64,000 nt of DNA from Pseudomonas mosselii. Its GTDB lineage: Bacteria; Pseudomonadota; Gammaproteobacteria; Pseudomonadales; Pseudomonadaceae. Shown here one piece after another: positions 19,340-28,769 of the stretch. Below the pieces are notes generated by a model, which ran no database searches, had not been told where the DNA came from, and saw nothing but the letters and a program-made list of their open reading frames with translations. Numbering within the stretch: the stretch's first letter is position 1; the number at the start of each line of letters is the position of its first letter. Location of the stretch: positions 4,619,501 to 4,683,500 of the forward strand of contig NZ_CP081966.1 of NCBI RefSeq assembly GCF_019823065.1. Reading direction: 5' to 3'. The position numbers and the translations under genes are program-made.

Positions 19340-20548
19340 TTAGCGCAATACCTTGCTTTGCAATACTTCGGACTGCCGCCCCAGCACGTTCTCGCTGATC
19401 TGCACGAACTCCTCGGTGCTGACGCTCGACAGGCGCATCAGCGCACGGGCGACGTCGTCCAGCGAGCGCTTGTCGTGGTGGTGCAGGCGGATCTCGCGAT
19501 CCAGCGCCTGCAGCAGCAGCACGCCACGGGCCACCTGCGCGGCATCGGCCTTGGCGCCCTTGAGGTGGTTCACCTTGGCAGCCAGCTTGTGCTGACGGGC
19601 CTGCAGCGCCTCGTAGCGATCATCGCTCATGCCACCAGCGCGGCGCAGCAGCTCGGTGGCGTAATAGTCGGCCAGGCTCTCGCCCAGCCAGTCGCTGCCG
19701 TCGCGGTCGTTGATCTGGGCGAACAGCTGCACCAATTCACGCAGCACCGGGCTGGTGCCGTTCTCGCTGACCAGCGGGCGCGTGCTGTGCAGATAGAGCG
19801 AGTTGTTGCCGGCCAGCACGCCGCGCCACATCTCGTCACGGGCACCGACCAGCAGCAGCTTCGGAGGGTTGCGCGGGAACACCGCCTGCAACTGCGGCCA
19901 GATAAAGGTCAGCAGGGTCAGCGTGTCCATGCGCCGCATGCCCTGGCCTTGCGGCGCGGCCACGGTCACCTCTGTGACGCCCAGGCGCGCCCGACGACTG
20001 CCCAGGTTGCCGGCGAGCATCCAGCCGGTGGGCCGGTCGAACAGCCGCGACACATCGTCGATGCGAAATTTCTGCCGGCCGATACGTGGCCAGGCGGTTT
20101 CGACGCTTTTCCAGCCCGTCGGCAGGTCGAAGGTCAGGCGCGAGACCAGCTCGGTGCCATCCTGCTGGTCGAGGCGCGCCGGCGGCACCAGCTGGTCACC
20201 ACGGAACAGCGCCCAGTGCGGCGTGATGCGCGCCTCATGGGCGCCGCCACGGGGTTGCTGGTCGAGCAGCACGCGGTAGCTGAGGCTGGTCTTGCCCGCC
20301 GCCGGGTGCCAGACGCCACGTCCGTTCTGCACCTGCCACTGGCCATCGGCGAGAAAGTCGCTGTAGGCACCAGGCTTGCCCAAGTCGAAGTCCAGGCTGC
20401 GCACCGCACTGCCGTCGGCCAGGGTCAGGCGCACCTCGGCCTGGCCGCTCTGCGGCAGCAGGCGCACCTGGTAATCGAGGTCGACCTTCTTCGCCAGGAC
20501 CTGCGAACTGGCCAGCAGGCCGACAACCAGCAACAACAGGCGACGCAT
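19340..20548 (-). CDS. secreted M61-like protein lacking the zinc motif
   Basis: 402-residue protein with a signal peptide (MRRLLLLVVGLLASSQVLA, cleavage near 19-20), then a beta-rich N-terminal half and a helical C-terminal half. The arrangement resembles PDZ-less M61/M1 gluzincins: a segment VLRELVQLFAQI sits where HExxH would be, and about 20 residues later WLGESLADYY resembles the WLxEGxAxYY glutamate motif. Both metal-binding histidines are absent, so it is probably a non-peptidase binding or scaffold protein. Remote assignment; start chosen at the signal peptide. Confidence 0.6.
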   Translation of the reverse strand: MRRLLLLVVGLLASSQVLAKKVDLDYQVRLLPQSGQAEVRLTLADGSAVRSLDFDLGKPGAYSDFLADGQWQVQNGRGVWHPAAGKTSLSYRVLLDQQPRGGAHEARITPHWALFRGDQLVPPARLDQQDGTELVSRLTFDLPTGWKSVETAWPRIGRQKFRIDDVSRLFDRPTGWMLAGNLGSRRARLGVTEVTVAAPQGQGMRRMDTLTLLTFIWPQLQAVFPRNPPKLLLVGARDEMWRGVLAGNNSLYLHSTRPLVSENGTSPVLRELVQLFAQINDRDGSDWLGESLADYYATELLRRAGGMSDDRYEALQARQHKLAAKVNHLKGAKADAAQVARGVLLLQALDREIRLHHHDKRSLDDVARALMRLSSVSTEEFVQISENVLGRQSEVLQSKVLR

Positions 20549-20572
20549 AAAAACTCCTTGTTTCCCGGACAC

Positions 20573-21022
20573 TCAACCTGCGCGGAAGATCAGATGGTCT
20601 TCCCAGTCGTCTTCATCCACGTCGTTCTCGCTGAGCATGCGCCCCGACCGGGAAATGCGCTGCTCGTGCACCTGCTGGCGATCACCGCTGACCAGGTGGT
20701 GCCAGGCCGGCAGGTCCTGTCCCTCGCTGACCAGGCGGTAACCGCAGGTGGGCGGCAGCCACTTGAACTGGTCGGCCTTGCCGGGGGTCAGCTGGATGCA
20801 GTCGGGGACGTGCTCGAAGCGATTGGGGTAGTCGCTGCACTGGCACGTCTGCAGGTCCAGCAGCTTGCAGGCGATACTCGTGTAATAGACGCTGTTGTCT
20901 TCCTCGTCCTCGAGTTTCTGCAGACAGCACAGGCCGCAGCCGTCGCAGAGCGACTCCCATTCCTGGTCATCGAGCTGGTCGAGGGTCTTGCGCCGCCAGA
21001 AGGGCGCGGTATCGGCGATCAT
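20573..21022 (-). CDS. YcgN/UPF0260 cysteine-cluster protein
   Basis: 149-residue protein with a dense cysteine cluster CDGCGLCC followed by [14 protein letters not shown] and VPDCIQL, the signature of the UPF0260/YkgJ-related family, probably binding zinc or an iron-sulfur centre. Start MIADTAPFW is chosen over an in-frame ATG 27 bases upstream because it matches the family start. It lies 24 bases upstream of the secreted M61-like gene on the same strand. Confidence 0.88.
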   Translation of the reverse strand: MIADTAPFWRRKTLDQLDDQEWESLCDGCGLCCLQKLEDEEDNSVYYTSIACKLLDLQTCQCSDYPNRFEHVPDCIQLTPGKADQFKWLPPTCGYRLVSEGQDLPAWHHLVSGDRQQVHEQRISRSGRMLSENDVDEDDWEDHLIFRAG

Positions 21023-21167
21023 CACACGGTTTCCTGCAGTCAACGTCAAGCCGCGGCGCGCGGCGGCGCCAGTCTAGAGGCAGTCCGGCGGCAACGCCAG
21101 ACCGCTTGTCAGTGCTCACCGGACGCAGTAGCGTGCGGTATTTTCCCCCGCCCTTGCAGGAGCACCC

Positions 21168-21761
21168 ATGAGCGCCACCCCACGCATCGCCGACTATGCC
21201 ATCAACGAGCAGTTCATCAATCGCTGGTCGCCCCGCGCCTTCACCGCCGAGCCGATCAGCCAGGAAACCTTGCTGAGCTTCCTCGAGGCCGCGCGCTGGG
21301 CTCCGTCGGCCTACAACTCGCAGCCGTGGCGCTTCCTCTACGCCCGCCGCGACACGCCGAGCTGGGAACGCTACCTGGGCATCCTCAACGAGTTCAACCG
21401 CAGCTGGGCGCAGCACGCTTCGGCGCTGGTGCTGATCATCTCCAAGACCACCTTCGCAGCGCCCGGCTCCGATGAAGAAAAGCCTGCGCTGTGGCACACC
21501 TTCGACACCGGCTCAGCCTGGGGCCATCTGGCGCTGCAGGCGAGCATCAGCGGCTGGCACAGCCATGGCATGGCCGGCTTCGACCAGGACCTGGCGCGCA
21601 GCGAGCTGAAGATCCCCGAGGGCTACGCGCTGCATGCGATGGTGGCGATCGGCAAGCTGGGCGACAAGGCGACCCTGGCCGAAGGCCTGCAGGCCCGCGA
21701 AGTGCCGAGCCCGCGCCGACCGCTGAGCGAGCTGGCGGCCGAAGGTGAGTTCAGCCTCTAA
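21168..21761 (+). CDS. nitroreductase-family protein
   Basis: 197-residue FMN-dependent nitroreductase-fold protein. The FMN-binding motif ARWAPSAYNSQPWRF (residues ~40-55) and HLALQASISGWHSHGMAGFD are visible. Such enzymes reduce nitro-compounds, quinones or flavins with NAD(P)H, but the physiological substrate is unknown. Preceded by GCAGGAGCACCC, a good ribosome-binding site. Monocistronic by context. Confidence 0.9.
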   Translation: MSATPRIADYAINEQFINRWSPRAFTAEPISQETLLSFLEAARWAPSAYNSQPWRFLYARRDTPSWERYLGILNEFNRSWAQHASALVLIISKTTFAAPGSDEEKPALWHTFDTGSAWGHLALQASISGWHSHGMAGFDQDLARSELKIPEGYALHAMVAIGKLGDKATLAEGLQAREVPSPRRPLSELAAEGEFSL

Positions 21762-21789
21762 GGTTGTGATCGCCTTATCGCGAGGCAGG

Positions 21790-21822
21790 TGCCCGTGGAA
21801 ACGGGCTTGCCCCGCGATGAGG
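21790..21822. repeat. single REP element
   Basis: One REP unit (GTGGAAACGGGCTTGCCCC then GCGATGAGG) between the convergent nitroreductase and hydroxyacid dehydrogenase genes. The opposite arm is degenerate. Confidence 0.65.
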
Positions 21823-21842
21823 TCGCATCAGGCAAACCTCTT

Positions 21843-22775
21843 TCAGTAACCCCTCGCGAAATCCACCTCGCCCCGCAGGGCCTGCTCCACCGCATAGGCC
21901 CGCGCATTCTCCACGAACAACCGCACCATCGCCGCCGGCGAGGTCGGCGCCGAGCTGTGCCCGGTCAGCAGCAGTCCCCAGGCGGTCCAGAACGGATGGC
22001 GCTGGGGCAATGGTTCCTGGCGGCAGACATCGATCACCGCGCCAGCCAGATGGCCCTGCTTGAGCGCTTCGACCAGATCGGCATCGACTACCGCCACGCC
22101 ACGCCCGGCATTGATGAACAAGGCACTGGGCCGGAAGCACTTGAACAGCGCCGCATCGTACAGGTCATGGGTGGCCGGGGTATCGGGCAGCAGGTTGAGC
22201 ACGTAGTCGGCCTGGCCGACCAGGCGCGGCAGCTGGTCGAGGCCCGCCACTTCGACGAAGGGCGCCTGCTTGCGGGCGCTGCTGGCCACACCGTGCAGGA
22301 TGACACCGAACGGCACGAGGAACTCGGCCACCCGCTGGCCGATATCGCCGGTACCGACGATCAGCACCCGCCGCCCTTCCAGGGTCCGCCCCGGGCGGTC
22401 ATCCCAGCGCCGCTCGACCTGGCTGACCAGTCGCGACAGCACATCGCGCTCATGGCCGAGCATGTAGGTGAGCATGTACTCGGCCATCACCTGGCCGAAG
22501 ATGCCCACCGCCCGGGTCAGGCGGTAGTCGCGTGGCAGGCCGTCGGCCAGCAACGGGGTGATCCCGGCCCAGGTCGACTGCATCCAGCGAGGCTTGTGGC
22601 CCTGGCGCAACAGACTGGCCAGCAGGTCCGGCTGGCCCAGCCACACCGGGCAATCGGGGGCCAGGCGTGCCAGTTCGGCGGAGTCGCCGCTGGTCAGGAC
22701 TTCCAGGTCCGGTGCCGCTTCGCCCAGCAGGCGAGCATAGTTGGCATGATCCTGTTCAGCGATCAGAACGCGCAT
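21843..22775 (-). CDS. D-2-hydroxyacid dehydrogenase (glyoxylate/hydroxypyruvate reductase type)
   Basis: 310-residue NAD(P)-dependent dehydrogenase. The Rossmann motif GRRVLIVGTGDIGQRV is near residue 135-150, followed by LLPDTPATHDLYDAALFK and INAGRGVAVVDADLVEAL with the catalytic Arg/Glu regions, and GHSSAPTS in place of the usual His-containing GHIS/PHIA motif. It is closest to GhrA-like enzymes. Start at MRVLIAEQD, with an eight-residue in-frame extension rejected. Confidence 0.85.
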   Translation of the reverse strand: MRVLIAEQDHANYARLLGEAAPDLEVLTSGDSAELARLAPDCPVWLGQPDLLASLLRQGHKPRWMQSTWAGITPLLADGLPRDYRLTRAVGIFGQVMAEYMLTYMLGHERDVLSRLVSQVERRWDDRPGRTLEGRRVLIVGTGDIGQRVAEFLVPFGVILHGVASSARKQAPFVEVAGLDQLPRLVGQADYVLNLLPDTPATHDLYDAALFKCFRPSALFINAGRGVAVVDADLVEALKQGHLAGAVIDVCRQEPLPQRHPFWTAWGLLLTGHSSAPTSPAAMVRLFVENARAYAVEQALRGEVDFARGY

Positions 22776-22804
22776 GTGACACACAACCTTGGCAAACAAC
22801 GGAA

Positions 22805-22825
22805 GCGGCCCGCCAGGCGGGCCGC
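22805..22825 (-). terminator. hairpin after ycgL
   Basis: Inverted repeat GCGGCCCGCC / GGCGGGCCGC with almost no loop, 26 bases past the YcgL stop. Reading on the minus strand the hairpin is followed by TTCCGTTGTTTG, a weak T-rich tail. Confidence 0.5.
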
Positions 22826-22850
22826 AGGTAAAAAGGGAACCGCGCCTGGG

Positions 22851-23144
22851 TCAGGCCGGGTCGTTGCGACGCAGCAGCTCTTCGGGCAAGTGCTCGATGT
22901 AGTCGTCTTCCGGCGGTGGCATCTGCAGGTGGTAGCCCTGCTTGTCGAGGTTCTCCAGCACCTTGGCGATGTCCTCGCGGGCCAGTGTGCGCTCAGGCGT
23001 CAGCACCAGGTCGAAAGCATGCACCGGCTTGCCGAAGAATGGCAGCAGCGCCTCCGGCACACGCTCCAGGCCCTCGGCCTTGAGCACGTAGAGGTACATT
23101 TCATTCTTGCGTGGGCTCTTGTAGATCGAGCAGATACGTTTCAT
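22851..23144 (-). CDS. YcgL-family protein
   Basis: 97-residue protein beginning [20 protein letters not shown], the typical YcgL start, with [16 protein letters not shown] central region. YcgL is a small conserved gammaproteobacterial protein of unknown biochemical role. Its start overlaps the stop of rnd by four bases (ATGA), so it is coupled to RNase D as in related genomes. Confidence 0.9.
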   Translation of the reverse strand: MKRICSIYKSPRKNEMYLYVLKAEGLERVPEALLPFFGKPVHAFDLVLTPERTLAREDIAKVLENLDKQGYHLQMPPPEDDYIEHLPEELLRRNDPA

Positions 23145-24274
23145 CGGGAATCTCCGGCGCCCGCCAGGTCGTCCAGCAGGGCCTGGCCCATGCGTTCGCG
23201 ACGCCAGCCGCGCAGCGAATCGGGCAGTTGATAGGGACCGTCGGGGTAGCCGCTCTTGAGCAGGGCTTCGAGGGCTTTCTTGCGCAGCATCAGTTCCGGG
23301 GCGATGCCCAGCCGCTCACCCTCGGCCTGGCCGATGGCGCGCAGGCGCTTGAGGATGCCGGCGGCTTCGATCGGCAGCGGCTCGGGCAGCGGCTCTGGCC
23401 ATTGCTCCTGCGGCTGGCTGGCGGCACGCTTGATCAGCTGGATCAGCTGCTCACCGTCCTGGCGGATGGTGCGCGGGTGCATCTCTTCGATTTTCGCCAG
23501 TGCCGACGGGCTGTCAGGCTGGCTCCTGGCCATGGGCCACAGCGAGTGTTCCTTGAGGATGCGGTTACGCGGCACATCGCGGCTGCGGGCCTCACGTTCG
23601 CGCCAGGCGCACAGTTCACGGAGCACCGCCAGTTGCTGGCGACCGAGCTTCCAGGCCAGCTTGACGTCGCGGTACAGGGTTTCGGGCTCGACTTCACGGC
23701 GCAGCGCGGCGACCAGTTCGGCGCCGTCTTCCAGCACCCAGGCGTACTTGTCATCCGACAGGCGCGGGCGCAGGGCATCGAACAGCTCGGCCAGGTGCAC
23801 GGCGTCCTCGGCGGCGTAGCTCACCTGAGTGTCGGACAGCGGGCGCTGCAGCCAGTCGGAGCGGGTCTCGCCCTTGGGCAGCTCGAGCCCCAGCACCTCT
23901 TGCACCAGGCGCGAATAGCCCATGGAGAAACCGATGTTCAGGTAGCCGGCGGCCAGCTGGGTGTCGAACAACGGCTGGGGTAGCTTGCCGGTCAGGCGTA
24001 GCAGCACTTCCAGGTCTTCGCTGCAGGCATGCAGCACCTTGACCACGCCGCTGTCCTCGAGCAGCCCGGCCAGCGGCTGCCAGTCGCGGATCAGCAGGGG
24101 GTCGATGAGGTAGGCGCACTGGCCGACACCGATCTGGATCAGGCCGGCCTTTGGGTAGAAGGTGTCGACCCGCATGAATTCGGTGTCGAGGGCCACGAAG
24201 GGCTGTTCGCGCCAGCTTCGGCAGTGTTCGGCCAGGTTCTGGTCGTCACGGATCCAGTGTATTTCGATGGCCAC
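23141..24274 (-). CDS. rnd: ribonuclease D
   Basis: 377-residue 3'-5' exoribonuclease acting on tRNA and other stable-RNA 3' ends. The DEDDy domain is N-terminal: Exo [17 protein letters not shown] (Asp/Glu near 30), Exo [20 protein letters not shown], and Exo III region [13 protein letters not shown] with Tyr/Asp. An HRDC RNA-binding domain follows (~210-290), then a second helical region. Normal length for RNase D. Coupled to ycgL. Confidence 0.95.
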   Translation of the reverse strand: MAIEIHWIRDDQNLAEHCRSWREQPFVALDTEFMRVDTFYPKAGLIQIGVGQCAYLIDPLLIRDWQPLAGLLEDSGVVKVLHACSEDLEVLLRLTGKLPQPLFDTQLAAGYLNIGFSMGYSRLVQEVLGLELPKGETRSDWLQRPLSDTQVSYAAEDAVHLAELFDALRPRLSDDKYAWVLEDGAELVAALRREVEPETLYRDVKLAWKLGRQQLAVLRELCAWREREARSRDVPRNRILKEHSLWPMARSQPDSPSALAKIEEMHPRTIRQDGEQLIQLIKRAASQPQEQWPEPLPEPLPIEAAGILKRLRAIGQAEGERLGIAPELMLRKKALEALLKSGYPDGPYQLPDSLRGWRRERMGQALLDDLAGAGDSR

Positions 24275-24367
24275 GAGGCTCTCCCACTAACATTGGCGCG
24301 CAGTATATACGGCGCGGCCCCTGGGGGTGAAACCTCGCGCCATCCATGGTGCCGGGCGGTCGACCGC

Positions 24368-26005
24368 TCAGCGTTTGGCCGCCAGCCACGGCCGGCAGCT
24401 GGCGAACATGTCCAGCGATCGCTGGTAGACCTCGGTGCGCACCTGCAACAGCCCGAGCATCGAGTGGAACAGGTTGTCCTGGGACAGCGGCGCATCACGC
24501 AGCTTGCCCAGGCATTCGGTGTCCAGGCCGAAATCCTGGCGGTAGCTGTCGGAGAACCAGGCCAGCAGCGGCACGTGCTTTTGCTGGTCCGGCGCGATCA
24601 TGTAGGGCGTGCCGTGCAGGAACAGGTTGTACTCGCCCAGCGATTCGCCATGGTCTGAAAGATAGATCATCGCGGTGTCGACCTTGTCCTGTCGACTGCG
24701 CAAGGTGTCGATCAGGGTGGCCAGCACCTTGTCGGTGTAGGCCACGGTGTTGTCGTAGCCGTTGACGATCGCCTGCTGGCTGCACTGGTTCAGGGCGTTG
24801 CTGCGGCACACCGGGGTGAAGGCTTCGTTGCCCGCGGGGTAGCGCTTGAAGTACTCGGGGCCATGGCTGCCCATCTGGTGCAGCACCAGCACGGTGTCCT
24901 GGTCGAGGTTGTCCAGCAGCTCGGCCAAGCCCTGCAGCAGGATCTCGTCATGGCACTCGCCACTGGCGCACAGCGCCGGGTCCTTGAGGTTGCTCACATC
25001 GATAAATTGCACCCGGTCGCAGGTGCCCTTGCAGCCGGACTGGTTATCACGCCACTGCACCGCCAACCCTGCGCGCTGGAGGATGTCGAGCAACCCTTCA
25101 CGGTTCTTGGCCACGCGTGCGTCGTAGTCCTTGCGCGGCATGCCGGAGAACATGCAGGGCACCGACACGGCGGTCTCGGTGCCGCAGGAATGGACATCGG
25201 TGAAGCTCAGCAGGCCCTGCTCCTTGGCCAGCCGTGGCGTGGTGTCGCGGGCATAGCCGAGCAGGCCGAAGTTATCCGCCCGGGCACTTTCACCGACCAC
25301 CAGCACGGTCAGTGACTTGCGTGCGTGCTGCTGCCAGGCGCTGTCGCGACGGGCATCTTCGCCATATGGCTGGAACGGCCGGGTGGCGCTGCCCACTTGC
25401 TCGCTGACATAGCCGATGGAAGCCCCGACGATATTGCTCGGCGTGAGCATCAGGCGCAGTTCATGGTGATTGCGAAACAGCGACGCCAACCCCTGATAGT
25501 TGACCAGCGCTACCGAACCCAAGGCTGCGACGCAGGCACCGCTGACCACCAGCTTGCCCAGCAGCTCGCGGTGCCAGGGGCGATAGTCGATCCTGGCCTT
25601 CCATACCAGCAGCGACGGCAGCACACCCAGCAGCAGGATATAAACGGCAAACTTCAGCGAGAGCAGGTCGCGCACTTCCGCGACATTGGTTTCAGCGACA
25701 TTGCGGAACATGCCGGCATCAATAAGCACACCATATTGATTCATGAAGTAAGCGACACTTGCGCCACTGATGAACAACACGATCAATACCGGCTTCAGTA
25801 CATAACGAAACGCCAGCAAGGTGAGTATGAGATTGAAGGCGAACAGCATCAGCACGGCGAATGCCAGGCTCAGCCACAACCCCACCATGCCCGGCGGCAC
25901 GATGGACTCCAGGTGTTGCCAAAGCAAGGTGTTGAAGCCGATCAACAGGTACAGGCTGGCCAGCAGCGTGACCCATTCGGTCCGCAGGGATTTGAGTTTC
26001 AGCAT
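24368..26005 (-). CDS. phosphoethanolamine transferase (EptA-like)
   Basis: 545-residue inner-membrane enzyme with about five N-terminal membrane segments (to ~180) and a C-terminal periplasmic sulfatase-fold domain. Readable motifs: VVGESARADNFGLLGY, the nucleophile threonine in CGTETAVSVPCMFSG, HQMGSHGP, and YLSDHGESLGE for zinc binding. It transfers phosphoethanolamine from phosphatidylethanolamine to lipid A or another envelope glycan; addition to lipid A would lower polymyxin binding. No two-component regulator is adjacent. Confidence 0.88.
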   Translation of the reverse strand: MLKLKSLRTEWVTLLASLYLLIGFNTLLWQHLESIVPPGMVGLWLSLAFAVLMLFAFNLILTLLAFRYVLKPVLIVLFISGASVAYFMNQYGVLIDAGMFRNVAETNVAEVRDLLSLKFAVYILLLGVLPSLLVWKARIDYRPWHRELLGKLVVSGACVAALGSVALVNYQGLASLFRNHHELRLMLTPSNIVGASIGYVSEQVGSATRPFQPYGEDARRDSAWQQHARKSLTVLVVGESARADNFGLLGYARDTTPRLAKEQGLLSFTDVHSCGTETAVSVPCMFSGMPRKDYDARVAKNREGLLDILQRAGLAVQWRDNQSGCKGTCDRVQFIDVSNLKDPALCASGECHDEILLQGLAELLDNLDQDTVLVLHQMGSHGPEYFKRYPAGNEAFTPVCRSNALNQCSQQAIVNGYDNTVAYTDKVLATLIDTLRSRQDKVDTAMIYLSDHGESLGEYNLFLHGTPYMIAPDQQKHVPLLAWFSDSYRQDFGLDTECLGKLRDAPLSQDNLFHSMLGLLQVRTEVYQRSLDMFASCRPWLAAKR

Positions 26006-26169
26006 GGCGTTCGCAATAAGAGTTCATCAGCGGCCAACGCGCCCGGACGGGCAGGTTGGAAAGTTGGCCGAACTCTAGAAAGCCTAGCATCAATTTTTTG
26101 TGAAAAAGACGCCAACAATTAGTCTGTCGACATCTTTCATCGGTTAAACAACTTTCATTCAGCTGCCAT

Positions 26170-26535
26170 TCAGCCAGGCAGGCGAAGCTTGGCGTACGGC
26201 TCGCGATCGATGTCCAGGACCTCCACGCACAGCTGGATGTCCAGACCGGGCTGGCCGGGGATCGCTTCGCGCAGTACCTCGAGCAGGCTGTTGGACAACT
26301 GCTGTTTCACTTGCGGCGTGCGTCCGCTGAGGATCGCCAGGCGCACATGGGCGAAGGCCCGCTCGCTCGGCGCGGTACCGATCCGATACTGGGCGAAGGC
26401 CTGGGCACGGCTCTTGATGTCCAGCTCTTCGGCGAACTGGCCGCTGCCGACCAGGGCGTGATTCAGTCGCAGCAGCAGCACGTCGACGTTGAGTTCGCGC
26501 AGGTTGTCGCTGTATTCCAGGTTCAGGTGAGGCAT
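26170..26535 (-). CDS. 5-carboxymethyl-2-hydroxymuconate isomerase-family tautomerase
   Basis: 121-residue protein starting Met-Pro2-His, with Pro2 the expected catalytic base of the tautomerase superfamily, and conserved CHMI features (LEYSDN, SRAQAFAQYRIG, GRTPQVKQQLS). CHMI works in homoprotocatechuate degradation, but no such pathway genes are nearby, so the true substrate is open. Stand-alone gene. Confidence 0.85.
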   Translation of the reverse strand: MPHLNLEYSDNLRELNVDVLLLRLNHALVGSGQFAEELDIKSRAQAFAQYRIGTAPSERAFAHVRLAILSGRTPQVKQQLSNSLLEVLREAIPGQPGLDIQLCVEVLDIDREPYAKLRLPG

Positions 26536-26651
26536 GGCGCAGGTTCCGGTTACGCAGGGATGGGCGACAGCCTAACCCAGTCCCGCAATGCGGCAAAGGC
26601 GACTATCCTCTTGGTTCAGGCTCGTTTACCAACCCTGAGAGAGGTGAAGAA

Positions 26652-26888
26652 ATGCCAGTTCCGCATGATTTGCTCGCAGACCTGCACGTGACCGCCGACC
26701 AGTTCCAGGCCCTCATCGACAAGAACCAGGACCTGCACAAGCTGCACAAGGAATACAACGCCAAGGACAAGGAAGTGGTGGCCGCCGAAGGCAACGCCAC
26801 CAACGACGACACCGTCAACCTGCTGCGCAGGGAACGCCTGCTGCTCAAGGACAAGATCGAACGGATCGTCCATCCGCCCAAATCCTGA
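26652..26888 (+). CDS. DUF465 / YdcH-family protein
   Basis: 78-residue, almost entirely helical, highly charged protein (QALIDKNQDLHKLHKEYNAK, LLRRERLLLKDKIERIV), the YdcH pattern of a short helical hairpin. Function unknown. GAGAGAGGTG stands seven bases upstream of ATG as a ribosome-binding site. Next comes a short palindrome that may end transcription. Confidence 0.88.
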   Translation: MPVPHDLLADLHVTADQFQALIDKNQDLHKLHKEYNAKDKEVVAAEGNATNDDTVNLLRRERLLLKDKIERIVHPPKS

Positions 26889-26906
26889 TTCCCCTCACTG
26901 ACGCCA

Positions 26907-26927
26907 TCGCGGGGCAAACCCGCGATA
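26907..26927. terminator. short palindrome between convergent genes
   Basis: ATCGCGGG / CCCGCGAT inverted repeat with a five-base loop, 19 bases after the YdcH stop and 14 before the trans-sulfuration stop. It could serve as a bidirectional terminator; it also looks like half of a REP element. Confidence 0.5.
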
Positions 26928-26940
26928 GCGTCGGCGGTCG

Positions 26941-28104
26941 TTACGCGGACGCCTTCAACGCCGCATCCAGGTCCTCGATCAGATCCCGGTAGTCCTCGAT
27001 CCCGATCGACAACCGCACCAGGTTCTCGCTGATCCCCATCACGCCCTTCTGCTCCGGGCTCAGGGAGTTGTGCGACATGCTCCAGGAGTGGTTGATCATG
27101 CTCTCCACCCCGCCCAGCGAATCGGCCAGGACAAAGATCGACAGCGCCTCGACCAGGCGGTTGACCGCGGCCCGATCTCCCTTGATGCGCAACGCCACCA
27201 CCGCACCGCCGGTGCGCATCTGACGCTTGCTCAGTTCATGCTGCGGATGGCTTTCCAGCCCCGGGTAGTAGACCTGCTCGACCTGCGGATGCTGTTCGAG
27301 GAACTGCGCCACGCGCAGGGCATTGGCGCTCTGGCGCTCCATGCGTACATCGAGGGTCTTCAGCCCGCGCAGCGCCAGGTAGCAGTCGAACGGCCCCTGG
27401 ATCGCGCCGACCGCCATGCTGATCTTGCGCAAACGGCCCAGCAGCTCGTGATTGGCCGCCACCACCACGCCGCCGGTCAGGTCGGAGTGGCCGCCGATGT
27501 ACTTGCTCGCCGAATGCATCACCAGGTCCACGCCCTGGGTGATCGGCTGCTGGTTCCAGGGCGAGCAGAAGGTGTTGTCGATGCAGGTCATCACCCCACG
27601 GGCGCGGGCCAGGTCGCAGACCGCCTTGATGTCCACCAGGTGCAGCAGCGGGTTGGTCGGCGACTCGATCCAGATCAGTTGCGTGTCCGGGCGGATCGCC
27701 GCGGCCACGGCCTCGACGTCGTTGAGGTCGACATAGGTGGTGGTCAGGCCCGAGGTGCGTCCACGGTAGTCTTCCAGCAGGCGGAAGGTGCCGCCATAGA
27801 CACCGTTCATCACCACCACATGGGCGTCCTTGGACAGCAGTTCGAGCACCGTGGCGGTGGCGCTGACGCCCGAGGCGCAGGCGACCGCGCCGACGCCCTC
27901 CTCCAGTGCGGCCACGCAGGTCTCGTAGGCATGCCGGGTCGGGTTGCTGACCCGGCTGTAGGCGTATTCGGGGTTGTCGTCCAGGCCGCGCTTGATGAAC
28001 GAGCTGGAAGTGACGATGGCCGGGAAGATGGCGTTGTCGGCGACGCTGGACTGCTCGCCGGCGTGGATGGTGCGGGTGGCAAAATTGCGCGGTTTGTCGG
28101 ACAT
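26941..28104 (-). CDS. PLP-dependent trans-sulfuration enzyme (cystathionine gamma-synthase/lyase or methionine gamma-lyase type)
   Basis: 387-residue Cys/Met-metabolism PLP enzyme: YSRVSNPTRHAYETCVAALE near the N-terminus, ESPTNPLLHLVDI, the PLP lysine 201 in SASKYIGGHSD, and C-terminal GVESMINHS. The gene is divergent from an Lrp/AsnC regulator (163 bases apart), the usual layout for amino-acid-responsive control. Whether it builds cystathionine or degrades methionine/cysteine cannot be settled by eye. The 22-codon upstream extension is rejected because MSDKPRNFATRTIHAGE is the family start. Confidence 0.85.
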   Translation of the reverse strand: MSDKPRNFATRTIHAGEQSSVADNAIFPAIVTSSSFIKRGLDDNPEYAYSRVSNPTRHAYETCVAALEEGVGAVACASGVSATATVLELLSKDAHVVVMNGVYGGTFRLLEDYRGRTSGLTTTYVDLNDVEAVAAAIRPDTQLIWIESPTNPLLHLVDIKAVCDLARARGVMTCIDNTFCSPWNQQPITQGVDLVMHSASKYIGGHSDLTGGVVVAANHELLGRLRKISMAVGAIQGPFDCYLALRGLKTLDVRMERQSANALRVAQFLEQHPQVEQVYYPGLESHPQHELSKRQMRTGGAVVALRIKGDRAAVNRLVEALSIFVLADSLGGVESMINHSWSMSHNSLSPEQKGVMGISENLVRLSIGIEDYRDLIEDLDAALKASA

Positions 28105-28267
28105 GGTCGGGTCCATTGACTGAGGATGGAAAACCGCCACTATCTCATATCCGCCGGGCCCCGGCGCCAACGGAACGTTGCTGTCGACGAAGCGCCTGAA
28201 AGGGTTTCAACGTTCTCAGCATGCGGCTAACCTTGGAAAACTTTCCTCCACCCCACCTGACGACATC

Positions 28268-28726
28268 ATGGACAGTTTCGACCAGCATATCCTCACCCTG
28301 CTCCAGCGCGACGCGTCGCTGTCACTCAAGGACCTGGCCGAGTCGGTCAACCTGTCCACCACGCCGTGCTGGAAGCGGGTCAAGCGATTGGAAGAGGAAG
28401 GCTACATCCGCGGCCGCGTCGCCCTGCTCGACCCCGAGCGCCTGGGCCTGGGCCTGACGGTGTTCGTCCAGCTCAAGACGCAGCGCCACGACAGCGCCTG
28501 GCTGGCGCAGTTCGCCGCCACGGTGACGGCGTTCGAGGAGGTGATGGAGGTCTACCGCATGTCTGGCGACTGGGACTACATGCTGCGGGTGGTGGTGGGC
28601 GACATTGCCGCCTACGACCGCTTCTACAAGAAGTTGATCACCAGCACCGACGGGCTGTCGAACATCACCTCGAGCTTTGCCATGGAGCAGATGAAGTACA
28701 CCACGGCGTATCCGGTGGGGCGCTAG
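28268..28726 (+). CDS. Lrp/AsnC-family transcriptional regulator
   Basis: 152-residue regulator: N-terminal helix-turn-helix (LSLKDLAESVNLSTTPCWKRVKRLEEEGYI) and a C-terminal RAM/Lrp ligand domain (GDWDYMLRVVVGDIAAYDRF). It is divergent from the trans-sulfuration gene and probably controls it in response to a sulfur amino acid; that link is inferred from position. Start MDSFDQHIL chosen; the frame is open 30 codons upstream. Confidence 0.92.
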   Translation: MDSFDQHILTLLQRDASLSLKDLAESVNLSTTPCWKRVKRLEEEGYIRGRVALLDPERLGLGLTVFVQLKTQRHDSAWLAQFAATVTAFEEVMEVYRMSGDWDYMLRVVVGDIAAYDRFYKKLITSTDGLSNITSSFAMEQMKYTTAYPVGR

Positions 28727-28769
28727 GAGCGGGCGGAGGCGCCGCTCCCACGCCATCGCCCACGCCCTG

